Source of the DNA: Phymatolithon calcareum
Taxonomy: Eukaryota > Rhodophyta > Florideophyceae > Hapalidiales
Reading direction: 5' to 3'
Assembly: GCA_977006965.1 (NCBI GenBank)
Contig: OZ345364.1
Coordinates: 1,364,001 to 1,428,000, forward strand
Length of the DNA stretch: 64,000 bases
Shown: in pieces, positions 1 to 9,696 of the stretch
Layout of the letters: each line of letters opens with the position of its first letter
Numbering within the stretch: position 1 is the first letter of the stretch
Notes under the pieces: generated by a model
What the model was told of the DNA's origin: nothing
Seen by the model: only the letters and a program-made list of their open reading frames with translations
Databases searched by the model: none
Position numbers and translations under genes: made by a program

Positions 1-1889
1 AATCTCAAACGTGGGTGACGGTGTCGTTGGAGCGGGTGGGACTAGCAGTGCTGCAGTCCTTGTCGAAGCTATATTACGCGTACGCGATTTCGATCTCGAA
101 TGGAGTGGCCACGCTATAATCCAAAGAGCCATTCTGGATTCTGGTGGTACATTTTTCGAAAATGACACGCTCTCTGAAATAGGGGCAAGTGGTGGGTACG
201 GTCTTGCCGCATCCGACAGAAGTGCTCAACAGCTCCGTGTCTGTCTCAGATGTTCTGCGATTGATTCCAGACACCGAAGCCGACATCTCGTTCCCCCGTG
301 ACACCCCAAGCGAGGAGATACCAGCGCAGAATCGCGAATGTCTTGCGAGCTTAGACCTGTCTCACATAGCCGAAGATCATCAGGACGCTATTAGCGATCT
401 CTTAATACCCTTTTCGAGAATGTAGAGCGGCGAGTTTGGCGAAATATCGGCTACTACGCACCATATTGACCTGACTCCAGGAGCAAGACCGGTCGCCTTG
501 CCGCTGTAACTAACAGGCCCTCCAGCCCGCAGGTGGAACAGTTGGATTTGGATCGCATGCTGTTGATAAGAGTCATTGAACCAGCGCAGTGCCCTTGGGC
601 ATCTCCGGCTGTCCTGGTACCCAAAGCCGACGGACCTTTGCGCTTTTGCGTCGATTATCGCTAACTCAATGCAGTGAGCGTTAAGGATACATATACGATC
701 CCGAGAATGGACGAGTTCATCGATTAACTCAGCACAGCCAATGTATTCTCCACCCTGGATTGTAACTCTGGCTACTGGAAGGTCTCGATTGCGGGAGACG
801 ACCGGAACAAAACAGACTTTGTTTGCCACTCTGACCTTTATCGTTTCAAGAGAATGCTGCTCGTCTGACGAACGCGCCCGCGACATTCCAACGTACGCTG
901 GACATTCTTCTTGCACAGTTTACGTGGAAAACAGGTTTGGTCTACCTGGACGACATTATCATTTTCTCGAATGATACCGCGTCGCATTTCGACGACGAAC
1001 GTACTGTGCTCCACATCCTGAAGGACGCAGATGTATCGCTCAAGCTTGAGAAATGCAAGTTTTTCACCGACATGGGTAGCTATCTTGGACAAGTTATTCG
1101 GCCCGGAGAGCTTAGGTGGACACGACTCGAACGGCAGCTCGTCGTGAGGCTCAGCCTCCTCGGACATAGACAGAGCTGAGATGGTGCCTTGGGTTGTGCA
1201 ATGTATACCGCCGGTTCGTCCACGACTTTGCCGACATCTCAGCCCCGTTAAACAAACTGCTGAAAAAAAGCATGACGACGAAGCTCACTCCTTTTGGCGA
1301 CGCCGAGCTGCATGCTTATCGAAAGCTAATTGACGTGGTCGCCTCTCCCCCCCCGGTGCTAGCTCTCCCGAAACCGGGACTTCCATATACGTTGGATACC
1401 GATGAGAGTGCGAACACTGTAGGCGTCGGAGCCTTTCAACTGGACCACGGAGAGAGACGCCTTATTGGATTCTGGTCGCGTTCTCTCATTCTAGATGGGA
1501 AGAATTACTCGGCATCCAAGCGAGAATGTTTCGCGGTCGTTTGGGCTGTGACGACACTGAGACCCTATCTGCAGGGGGCGAAATTCGCCGTGTATATCGA
1601 TCGTGCAGCGCCGCGATGGCTACTGGAAATCGCTGAAACTTCTGGGCGACTTATGCGCTGGAGGTTACGCCTGTCTGAGTTTACGTTCTACGTTGTTTAT
1701 AAGAAAGCGAATGAAAACATGCAGGCCGACGCGTTGTCTCGCTTAAAAACTATGGGAAAAACAACAGCAGATTTGGACGAAGAAATCCCCTGCTTCCACA
1801 TGAACGAATTTTCACAAAATAATCTCGACGCCGAGAATAGCGAATATAACGGACTTGGGGATGAGAGCGAGATAGGCGAAACGCTTTGA
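1..1889 (+). pseudogene. Decayed Ty3/gypsy pol (RT and RNase H), family A
   Basis: This is the remains of a gypsy-type polyprotein that enters from the left edge of the window. A pre-RT linker is readable at about 189-500. The RT follows, with a WASP-like stretch near 595 and FCVDYR near 648-665. A polymerase motif YLDD lies at about 944-955 inside VYLDDIIIFS. RNase H reads openly at 1194-1889, with TDES near 1396 and ADALS near 1727. Reading needs several frame changes (around 430-500, 850-935 and 1180) and crosses in-frame stops at about 662 and 725, so the element is dead. Homology stops near 1880, exactly where a second Ty3 relic begins on the opposite strand. No LTR can be assigned. The YLDDIIIFS motif differs from WLDD in the other Ty3 elements here, so this is a separate lineage. 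Confidence 0.85.
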
Positions 1890-3878
1890 TATCCGCCTTC
1901 ATACCGCTCCAGAAGAAATTGTCCGAGATGCATTGCAACGTAGTGTCCGTGCCTCGATGTCCGCTGAGCCCACAGTGACCAATGATGGCAATTTTTGTGA
2001 TTAAAGCGGTATCAGATGATGGAATCCAGACGGCACCGGCGGCATTTTTGTGGATACCACCAATCTTGAACACATCTTTCGGAATTTCAGGAGAGTTTTC
2101 GAGGGCTGATTCCTGGCTGTGCGATATATCTTGAGCAGATGGCCAAGTGAAATCCGGGTCCAAATCTGGTGCAACGGGAGCGATGAGCAAGGCGGAATGA
2201 CTTCTGGAAGTTGCAGAAGGGTTTGGAGTACCCCAACGAGATAGAAGATCAGCCCAACAATTTTCTTCCCCAGTTATGTGCACGACGGTATAACGAAAAG
2301 AAGACAAGAGGACAGCCCAACGTTCAATTTTGCTCGCTACGTGCCGTTGTATGTTGACATAGACCGCAGCAGGGTCAAAAATGAAAACGCGGTTCTTGTG
2401 ATCTGTGAAAAGCATGAAGCCTTCGGGACGCAGGAGCATGTAATCGAGACGCGCAACAGACTCAACATTGGCAAATGCCTCCTTCTCCGCAGTTGACCAT
2501 CGGGCGCTGGAGCCCTTGAAAGAGCCGGAAAGAAACGAAAGAGGTTCATGGCGCTGAGATGCAAATGGCTGATCGGCATCGGACGGGGTATCTGTGTTAA
2601 TAGTCCAGCCCAGTTTCTTTCACTGGCATCAGTGAATAGACATAGAAGCTTAGAAGCTTTTTCGGGTCCGGATGTGAGAGAGAAATAGAATCTCGGAGTG
2701 CTTCCTTGACAGATTCGAACACCGAAACGTGCTCATGACCCCAAGCCGTGTTGGAGAGGTAGACTTTGGAGGCTGCTTGCTTCGTGCGTCGCTTACATTT
2801 CGCAAAAACCTCCTCGACAATTTCATGTAGTGGAGTGACCAAAGAGTTGAAGCGTGGGATAACGCTGCGCATCCAGTTTGCGGCGCACAAAAATTGCTGC
2901 AAATGATCGCCAGTAGTAGGTGAGGGCATGTTAAGAAGAGCTTGCAATCGGCGAGGGTCCAGTCGCACACCATTTTTGGAAATAGAGCGCCCACACCAAT
3001 GGACAGTCTGCAAGAAGAACTAGCACTTTGACGCATGCAGCTTGAAACCGTGTGTGCGGCAGATGGTCAAGAACTCACGCAGGGCGGTGCTGAGTTCGTG
3101 GGCGGTCTTGCAGTGAAACAGTATATCATCAAGCCACTGTAAAATGACATCGCGTAGTGATAGACACTTTTCTTGCACGGTGCTTTGCACATATGCCGTA
3201 GCATTCGTTTGGCCGTGTAGTACGCGTGTGGGTGTGAAAACGCCGTCAGGGGTTATAAAACTCTGGCACTCGCGAGAGCCGGCGTCAATGGGAAATTGCC
3301 AGTAACAATGACACAAGTCGATGAGTGCAAAGCAGGTGTCGCGGGCAAGCTGTGTGGTCGCAGTCTCGAGATTGGGCATTGGCCATGCAAACGGGACAGT
3401 TTGACTATTCACTGGTCTCAGGTCCACAGTAAAGCGAAACTTCTCGGGTCCGTCCTTCGAAACTAGAAGCGGAGCACATGCGCACGTACTAGTGTTGTTT
3501 CGTACGATTAGTCCAAGGCGAAGCAGCTGATCTGTCTTCTTTTGCAAGAAATCTGCTTGCAAAGGAGAGTACCGACGAACACGGACACCGATAATCTTCA
3601 TCACCAGTAACTGGTTCATCATCGTGACGGAAGGGGTCGTCATCGACGGCATCTCCAAAAATATTAGGAGAGTTTGAGTTAATGGGAAATTGGCTTCGTG
3701 CATCGCCATGAGTGTTTGTCCCATTTTCGTCAAGGAATGGAAATGTGCCGTTATCTTGACGAAGATTACTGAGAAGGTGGAGACCCAACTTGGAGGACTC
3801 CGTTGCAATGTGTGAAAAATCTGTCTCATGATAAACATCACGGACCAGGGCCAAGTGTGCATCCAGATCAAAGCCCAT
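1880..3878 (-). pseudogene. Ty3/gypsy pol half: RT, RNase H, integrase zinc finger (family B)
   Basis: Read right to left, this is the part of the polyprotein downstream of the copia insertion. It has a linker (3878 to about 3590), then RT with FRFTVDLRPVN near 3420 and the polymerase motif WLDD at about 3124-3135. A thumb/connection region follows (3013-2640). RNase H has TDHKN near 2400 and WADLLSRW near 2250. An H2C2-type integrase zinc-binding region (HCGLSGHRG) lies near 1965. Damage visible: a frame change near 3590, an in-frame TAG at 3020-3022, a frameshift near 2600, and truncation at about 1880 just after the integrase zinc finger. The DDE core is absent. Aligned by eye with the intact copy at 33674-38380, the order and spacing of motifs agree. 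Confidence 0.85.
3874..3878. repeat. Target site duplication CCCAT (left copy)
   Basis: CCCAT directly precedes the left copia LTR and is repeated at 9692-9696 directly after the right LTR. A 5-bp duplication is usual for Ty1/copia integrases. Confidence 0.93.
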
Positions 3879-4328
3879 TGTAGATTCCACTGCTACCGTG
3901 GCGGGCGCCAGCACGGCGCTCACCAGGCCCTTACACCGTGAGCTGCCAGCGCATGTTCGCCTGACATGCCCTACTGGCACGCCACCCGGAATGTGTTCCG
4001 GTACGGATTAATTGATAGTATGATAATTGTCCCTGATTGTTTGCGTGCCGCATTCAATCTTTTTAATGTTCTAGATATTTACACTCTGATAGAAAATTGT
4101 CTACTTAAGGCTCGCGCACCGAGTAACGGGGCGAGTCGGAACAAGAACAAGAATCAGAAGAAGTAAATCACTTGCTATTGCCACATCCTGGGGAAATTGT
4201 TTAGCCAAGCACACCGGTCAGTCGGTGTGTAAGGTATTGTCAGCTCGGTTGTAGGGCTGACAAACGAATTCCATTTTCAACCACCTTGTGTGCCACACGT
4301 GTAACCTTTTCCTGCTTGGAAAACTACA
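3879..4328 (+). repeat. 5' LTR of the copia element
   Basis: It begins TGTAGATTCC and ends GGAAAACTACA. It is 450 bp and matches 9242-9691 throughout by eye. Small inverted repeats near its 3' part (CACACCG...CGGTGTG near 4212 and GTCAGC...GCTGAC near 4240) could fold in the transcript. It carries promoter, start and polyadenylation signals by analogy with other LTRs, but no clear TATA box stands out. Confidence 0.95.
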
Positions 4329-4569
4329 TTCGCGAATTATCTCATCCTTGCAGACGCCCGTTGATACTCTGTTACTACAGGAATCTGCAGTTACACTGTT
4401 GTGCTGTTTTTACCAAGACAATACAGCTGTGTGCTTTCACATCATTTTGCACCACTGTCGGCATACCCCCGCCTTTGTTGCAACACTCACCCGTCCCTGA
4501 CTTTCATCATCTACGGTCCTGCCGTCACCATCGTGCTCATCCAATCCGTTCGTGAAGGAGACAACCATT

Positions 4570-7500
4570 ATGGCAAACGTCAACACTAACGATGGAGGAA
4601 ACGTTTTCATGCAAGAGGTCGCTCTTGATGAAGTGTCGTCTGAAGTCAATGGTTTCATCAACTCCATCCGCGTCCTCGAGAATCGCATCCGCGCCCGCAC
4701 GATGACTGGACCTCAAGTCGCCGAGGAGGTCGCTGAGCTATTCCCGCCTGCTGTACTATTCTCACCGGAGATGCAATCGATCCCGATTGCGTACAAGGCC
4801 CTTCGAGACTGGCTGGCTGATCACGGTGCTAGCATGCCTCCACACAACTCCCGCCGCGTGATCAAGCAACTCGCCGCTAACCTCTACACCGATGATGAGG
4901 ATAAACTGGCGGCCGAGGAGATCACCAAGCAGATCATCAAGGCCGGTCGTCGAACTGCTCGCGGAACCCAAGGCTCTGAACCCGCCGATGAGACTGAAGG
5001 CCGCAATGCTCAGCCACCGCCACAGAAGGACAAGCTCGCCTACTACATTGGCGCTCGCTTTCGCGATAAGGAACAGAAGTTTTCTGGTGACCTTGGCGAA
5101 TCCTGGCTTGAGTACGTCGCAGAATACCAGCAAGTCGCACGCGACTATGGTCTCACTCCTGCCCAGAAGAAGCAGTACCTCTACAACCTACTCCGTGGAG
5201 ATGCTAAACGCTTCTACCTTGACCGTATCGACAACGAAGTCAACAGCTTCAATGAAGCAATCCGCCTCATCGGAAACGAGTACAACTCGATCGTCCGCCA
5301 GAATCGCGTCAAGAACTACCTCGCCGGACTTCGCCTATCGAAGTATACGTCGGAAGGTCTCGACGAACTCGCATCGCTCGAGAAGGTGTACAAGCTAATC
5401 ACCAAGCTGTCACCACAAGTCCCGACGTCGCACCGGAGTGAAGCGCACAAAATCGAGTTTCTCCGGAACGCCACTGTCGGATACTCGTGGGCTACCGAGC
5501 CCCTTAGCCGCGTCGCAACGCATGGGTTATCGTTCCAGCAGTTGTATGGCGAACTCGAAGCTGCTTTGCATCTTTCCCGCGAAGCCAAGTTGGCCAACAT
5601 GCGAGATAAGGTCTCTATCCGCTCCCGTCGCCCTTCTGATGACGATGAGAATGTTCCTGGCATTCTCTACCAAGGACCTGGCAGCTACGCCTATCGTCAC
5701 AAAGGCGTTGGTGACACTCGCCGCTTCCGCCGTAATCAAGAGCGTCCGAAAGCTCTAACCATCATGGGCTGCTTTAACTGTGACTCTCCTGACCACATGT
5801 TGAAGGCGTGTCCTGAAAAAGTCGATCTGGCGAAAGCCTCTCGTCGCCAGATGGAGTACATGGCGAAGAAGACCGGTAACCCTCGAAATGCCCACGTCGT
5901 CCTCTTCGAGCTCTGCCAACAGCTCAACGCCACGCACAGTGACGAAGAAGAAGCTCCATCGATAGACGTCGATGAGCAGGAAGTCCATATCAACGACGCC
6001 GTTGAAAACGAGGACCCCGACTTCGATCTTTTCGACGCACTCGTGAACTACGTCGAAGAGACCCCGGACAGTAGTACTCATGTTGACGCCGTCATCAACC
6101 TGACCGTTCAATCACCGCTCGTGGGATATGAGAAGTTCAATGGTGCATGTCTCGACACTGGAGCTCAGCGCTCAGTCGTTGTAAAGGGTCAAGCTGAAGC
6201 ATATTACCGCTTCATGGGAATCCCCCTCGCATTGATTCCATCGACGCCGAAAGTGTACAAGTTCGGAGCCCAGCGCAAAGCCAGTATCGGCAAAGCGAAG
6301 TTCCGCATCCCGTATGCTCACAACCGTCACATGAAGATCGAGCTCGATGTTGTTGACATTTCGATCCCTCTTCTCTTGGGACTCGATGTTCTCGACAAGT
6401 ACAAGCTTCTTGTGGATACTGTGGACAACCGCCTTCGCTGCCGCAACCCTGTTTGGAGCAGTCCACTAGTCCGAAAACTTGGGCATGTCTACTACGAATG
6501 GCACTACGAGGTCATGTACACCGAACCGGAATTGAAGAAGATCCACCGTCACTTCTACCATCCACAGCCTCTGCGTATCTACAAGATGATGAAGCAGGCT
6601 AAGGACCCGAAAGCTACTCCCGAAACTCTCGGAGCACTCGAGAAGAATACCGAGTCGTGCGACATATGTCAACGAATTTCGAGTCAACCTGGCCGCTTTC
6701 GCGTCGCGCTGCCGAACGAAGATATCATCTTCAACCGTGTCGTCCTCATGGACCTAATGTCGCTCGAAAGTTCATCCGTCTTACACATGGTCTGCAAAGA
6801 CACTCTGTTCAACGCTGCCATATTCCTGGACGGTGAATCCTCGAAGGACATTTGGACTGCCTACGTCCGCCATTGGGTCACCAAGTACATCGGATACTCG
6901 AAAGCGATTCACGCCGACCGTGGAAAGCAGTTCGACAGCGACGAATGGCGCCATCTACTTCAGTCCACGGGAATTGAACGCTTGGATTCCGGAATCGAGA
7001 GCCACAACGCCCTCGGTGCCGGCGAGAAGTATCACGACTTCCTCCGCCGCATCTATCGGAAAGTTCGTCTTGAGCACCCGAAGATCGGTATGACTGACTG
7101 TCTCGCTTTGTCTGTTCACGCTATGAACAATACAGCTGGACCTCAAGGACTCTCCCCGACGCTACTCGTGTTCGGAGTAGTGCCGCAGCTTCCGCTTGGA
7201 TTTTCTGATCTGCCAGAACAGCGCGAACGCATGCAAGCGCTACAGGACGCCCGACGTGAGATGACCAAAGCTATTGCTACTGCCCGTATCCGGACCGCTC
7301 TGAGCAGAAATGTTCCCATCGCCGCCGACCGTGAGATCAAGATTGGCTCACAGGTTCTTTTCTACAGAGAAAAGGGGGAGGAATGGGAAGGCCCGTACTT
7401 GGTCGTCGCCGGGGATGGCAAGAACCTGTGGCTCAACATCAAGAACAAGCTGAAGCGCGTTTCAGTAGACAAAGTGCGCGAATACAAGACCGATTCCGCT

Positions 7501-9246
7501 CGTCAAGATGAACTTCCTGCTAACCAACGCGTCGAAATTGACTCCATATTCGACCGCGTGATCACTGGAGAGAGCTTCCTGACTCATATACAGGACCGCT
7601 TTGCAAGGGTTCGAGCCAGTACTGAAGGTGTGCAAGAAGTTTTGGAAACTCCCAGTGTCATCCACCTGACCGAGAAGATACCGCCCTCCGACCTGAGATC
7701 CAAATCCGCCGCATTCGAAGAAGCAAAGCGAACCGAAGTCAAAGGCCTATCCGAACGCAATGTCTGGAAAGTTGTCGATCTCTCGTCGCTTGCTGAGTCT
7801 GCAAACGTCATCGGTGGACGATTCGAGCTGACGTTGAAGAACCCCGGAACCGACCGCCAGAGAGCCAAAGCTCGTTTCGTCGGACAAGGATATAAGGATC
7901 ACATGAAGGAGTTCATCGTGCACAGCTGTCCTACGCTGCGCCAGAGCTCGACGAAAATCATCCTGTCCGTCTCCGCCATCATGAACTACCGCATTGCTGT
8001 TGTCGACTTTATACAGGCCTACCTTCAAGCTAAGGAGAAGCTGAGTCGTGACATCTATGTCAAGGTCCGTGAAGCTGACCGCCATTTATTCGGTATCGAG
8101 AAGACTCAAGTCCTCAAGCTTGAGAAGCCGCTCTACGGCATCTGCGCCTCTGGAGACTATTGGGGCGCTACCTTCGAGTTCTTCATCAAGAACAAGCTCG
8201 GCATGACCCCTCTCGATGGAGACCCTTCTCTGTACATGAAGGCTGGAGAAGACAACACCGAAGGTTTACTCGGCGCGTATGTCGACGATAACCTGTTCGC
8301 TGGAAATGCAAGCTTCGATGACCTGATTGACTTCACGTCAAAGGCATTTGAGTCGAAACCCATCGAGCGCGACGACGTTGAGTTCGTCGGGATCAGCGTC
8401 AAAACCGAGAAGGCACCGAATGGAGCTCGCACGTTCTACGCATTCCAGCCGGAATACCTCGCTAAGCTTTGTATTATGCCGAAAGGCTCAACCTTTGACC
8501 TCTTCCGCTCTGTTCGTGCTGCTTTCAGCTGGCTCTCTCACAGTCGCCCGGATATCTGCTGCGCCGTCAATCGTGCCGCCCAAGTTACTGCTGAGGCTTT
8601 CGACAGGAAGTCTATAGATGAGCTGAACGAGTCTATCAGCTACACCAAGGACACCAAAGACATCCGTCTGAAGTATCCGCCGCTGAATCGCAGTACCCTG
8701 CACATCCGCGCATACGCTGACGCTTCGTTCGCTACGAATACGGACTTGACTTCCCAACTTGGTTTCATCATCCTACTTTGCGATGACTCCAACCGCTGCC
8801 ATGTTCTGAACTATAGCAGCCGCAAGTCTCGTCGCGTTGTCCGCTCCATCATGGCTGGGGAAGTATACGCATTCTCCGCCGCTTTCGACGTCGCCTATGT
8901 GCTTAAGCACGATCTGCAGCGTATTCTCCGTCGCGAAATCCCGCTCAAGATGTTTACCGACTCTAAGCAACTGTTCGATGTCATTACTCGCGCTTCGCAC
9001 ACTACCGAGAAGCGCTTGATGATTGATGTTGCTGCCGCTCGTGAGGCCTACAACAACTTCGAGATATCGAACGTTGGTCTCGTCGCCGGAACCGTGAACC
9101 CTGCTGACGGCCTCACCAAGCCAAAATTCTGCAAGCCGCTGGCCGACATTCTCCTCACTGGCATTGACGCCACACCAGTCTGTCAGTGGATCATCCGCAA
9201 GAACAATGGCATGTCTGGCTCACATCTTGAAAAGGTGGGAGTGTAG
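4570..9246 (+). CDS. Copia Gag-Pol polyprotein
   Basis: One frame of 1558 codons encodes the whole retrotransposition machinery. The frame opens earlier at a GTG (4552), but ATG at 4570 is the first usable start. In order: a Gag region with a CX2CX4HX4C zinc knuckle at about residues 401-414; an aspartic protease with DTG at 529-531; the integrase zinc finger H659, H664, C697, C700; the integrase core D728, D783, E819, with exactly 35 residues between the second Asp and the Glu; RT with YVDD at 1237-1240; RNase H acidic residues D1384, E1431, D1464 and D1513, ending in a typical NPADGLTKP block. There is no frameshift between gag and pol, so both come from a single polyprotein. The stop codon TAG at 9244-9246 lies inside the 3' LTR. 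All catalytic residues that I checked are intact. Confidence 0.96.
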   Translation: MANVNTNDGGNVFMQEVALDEVSSEVNGFINSIRVLENRIRARTMTGPQVAEEVAELFPPAVLFSPEMQSIPIAYKALRDWLADHGASMPPHNSRRVIKQLAANLYTDDEDKLAAEEITKQIIKAGRRTARGTQGSEPADETEGRNAQPPPQKDKLAYYIGARFRDKEQKFSGDLGESWLEYVAEYQQVARDYGLTPAQKKQYLYNLLRGDAKRFYLDRIDNEVNSFNEAIRLIGNEYNSIVRQNRVKNYLAGLRLSKYTSEGLDELASLEKVYKLITKLSPQVPTSHRSEAHKIEFLRNATVGYSWATEPLSRVATHGLSFQQLYGELEAALHLSREAKLANMRDKVSIRSRRPSDDDENVPGILYQGPGSYAYRHKGVGDTRRFRRNQERPKALTIMGCFNCDSPDHMLKACPEKVDLAKASRRQMEYMAKKTGNPRNAHVVLFELCQQLNATHSDEEEAPSIDVDEQEVHINDAVENEDPDFDLFDALVNYVEETPDSSTHVDAVINLTVQSPLVGYEKFNGACLDTGAQRSVVVKGQAEAYYRFMGIPLALIPSTPKVYKFGAQRKASIGKAKFRIPYAHNRHMKIELDVVDISIPLLLGLDVLDKYKLLVDTVDNRLRCRNPVWSSPLVRKLGHVYYEWHYEVMYTEPELKKIHRHFYHPQPLRIYKMMKQAKDPKATPETLGALEKNTESCDICQRISSQPGRFRVALPNEDIIFNRVVLMDLMSLESSSVLHMVCKDTLFNAAIFLDGESSKDIWTAYVRHWVTKYIGYSKAIHADRGKQFDSDEWRHLLQSTGIERLDSGIESHNALGAGEKYHDFLRRIYRKVRLEHPKIGMTDCLALSVHAMNNTAGPQGLSPTLLVFGVVPQLPLGFSDLPEQRERMQALQDARREMTKAIATARIRTALSRNVPIAADREIKIGSQVLFYREKGEEWEGPYLVVAGDGKNLWLNIKNKLKRVSVDKVREYKTDSARQDELPANQRVEIDSIFDRVITGESFLTHIQDRFARVRASTEGVQEVLETPSVIHLTEKIPPSDLRSKSAAFEEAKRTEVKGLSERNVWKVVDLSSLAESANVIGGRFELTLKNPGTDRQRAKARFVGQGYKDHMKEFIVHSCPTLRQSSTKIILSVSAIMNYRIAVVDFIQAYLQAKEKLSRDIYVKVREADRHLFGIEKTQVLKLEKPLYGICASGDYWGATFEFFIKNKLGMTPLDGDPSLYMKAGEDNTEGLLGAYVDDNLFAGNASFDDLIDFTSKAFESKPIERDDVEFVGISVKTEKAPNGARTFYAFQPEYLAKLCIMPKGSTFDLFRSVRAAFSWLSHSRPDICCAVNRAAQVTAEAFDRKSIDELNESISYTKDTKDIRLKYPPLNRSTLHIRAYADASFATNTDLTSQLGFIILLCDDSNRCHVLNYSSRKSRRVVRSIMAGEVYAFSAAFDVAYVLKHDLQRILRREIPLKMFTDSKQLFDVITRASHTTEKRLMIDVAAAREAYNNFEISNVGLVAGTVNPADGLTKPKFCKPLADILLTGIDATPVCQWIIRKNNGMSGSHLEKVGV
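9230..9241 (+). other. Polypurine tract of the copia element
   Basis: AAAAGGTGGGAG, directly before the 3' LTR, is the expected primer site for plus-strand DNA synthesis. It overlaps the last codons of pol. Confidence 0.85.
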
Positions 9247-9691
9247 ATTCCACTGCTACCGTGGCGGGCGCCAGCACGGCGCTCACCAGGCCCTTACACC
9301 GTGAGCTGCCAGCGCATGTTCGCCTGACATGCCCTACTGGCACGCCACCCGGAATGTGTTCCGGTACGGATTAATTGATAGTATGATAATTGTCCCTGAT
9401 TGTTTGCGTGCCGCATTCAATCTTTTTAATGTTCTAGATATTTACACTCTGATAGAAAATTGTCTACTTAAGGCTCGCGCACCGAGTAACGGGGCGAGTC
9501 GGAACAAGAACAAGAATCAGAAGAAGTAAATCACTTGCTATTGCCACATCCTGGGGAAATTGTTTAGCCAAGCACACCGGTCAGTCGGTGTGTAAGGTAT
9601 TGTCAGCTCGGTTGTAGGGCTGACAAACGAATTCCATTTTCAACCACCTTGTGTGCCACACGTGTAACCTTTTCCTGCTTGGAAAACTACA
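9242..9691 (+). repeat. 3' LTR of the copia element
   Basis: This 450-bp direct copy of 3879-4328 begins TGTAGATTCC. The pol stop codon is formed by its first bases. It is followed directly by the CCCAT target duplicate. Confidence 0.95.
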
Positions 9692-9696
9692 CCCAT
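9692..9696. repeat. Target site duplication CCCAT (right copy)
   Basis: It matches 3874-3878 and is itself part of the interrupted Ty3 coding frame, where it encodes parts of Met-Gly. Confidence 0.93.

Larger units (their letters stand above)
3879..9691 (+). mobile_element. Full-length Ty1/copia LTR retrotransposon
   Basis: The element is 5813 bp, with 450-bp LTRs that I could not tell apart by eye, TG...CA ends, a 5-bp target duplication (CCCAT), a purine tract before the 3' LTR and a single uninterrupted gag-pol frame. The domain order, protease-integrase-RT-RNase H, is the copia order. Identical LTRs and the open frame indicate a very recent insertion that may still be competent. It sits in the sense-opposite orientation inside the gag-pol frame of an older Ty3 element, giving a nested structure. 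No sequence beginning TGG, expected for a site pairing with a tRNA 3' end, follows the left LTR. Confidence 0.97.
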
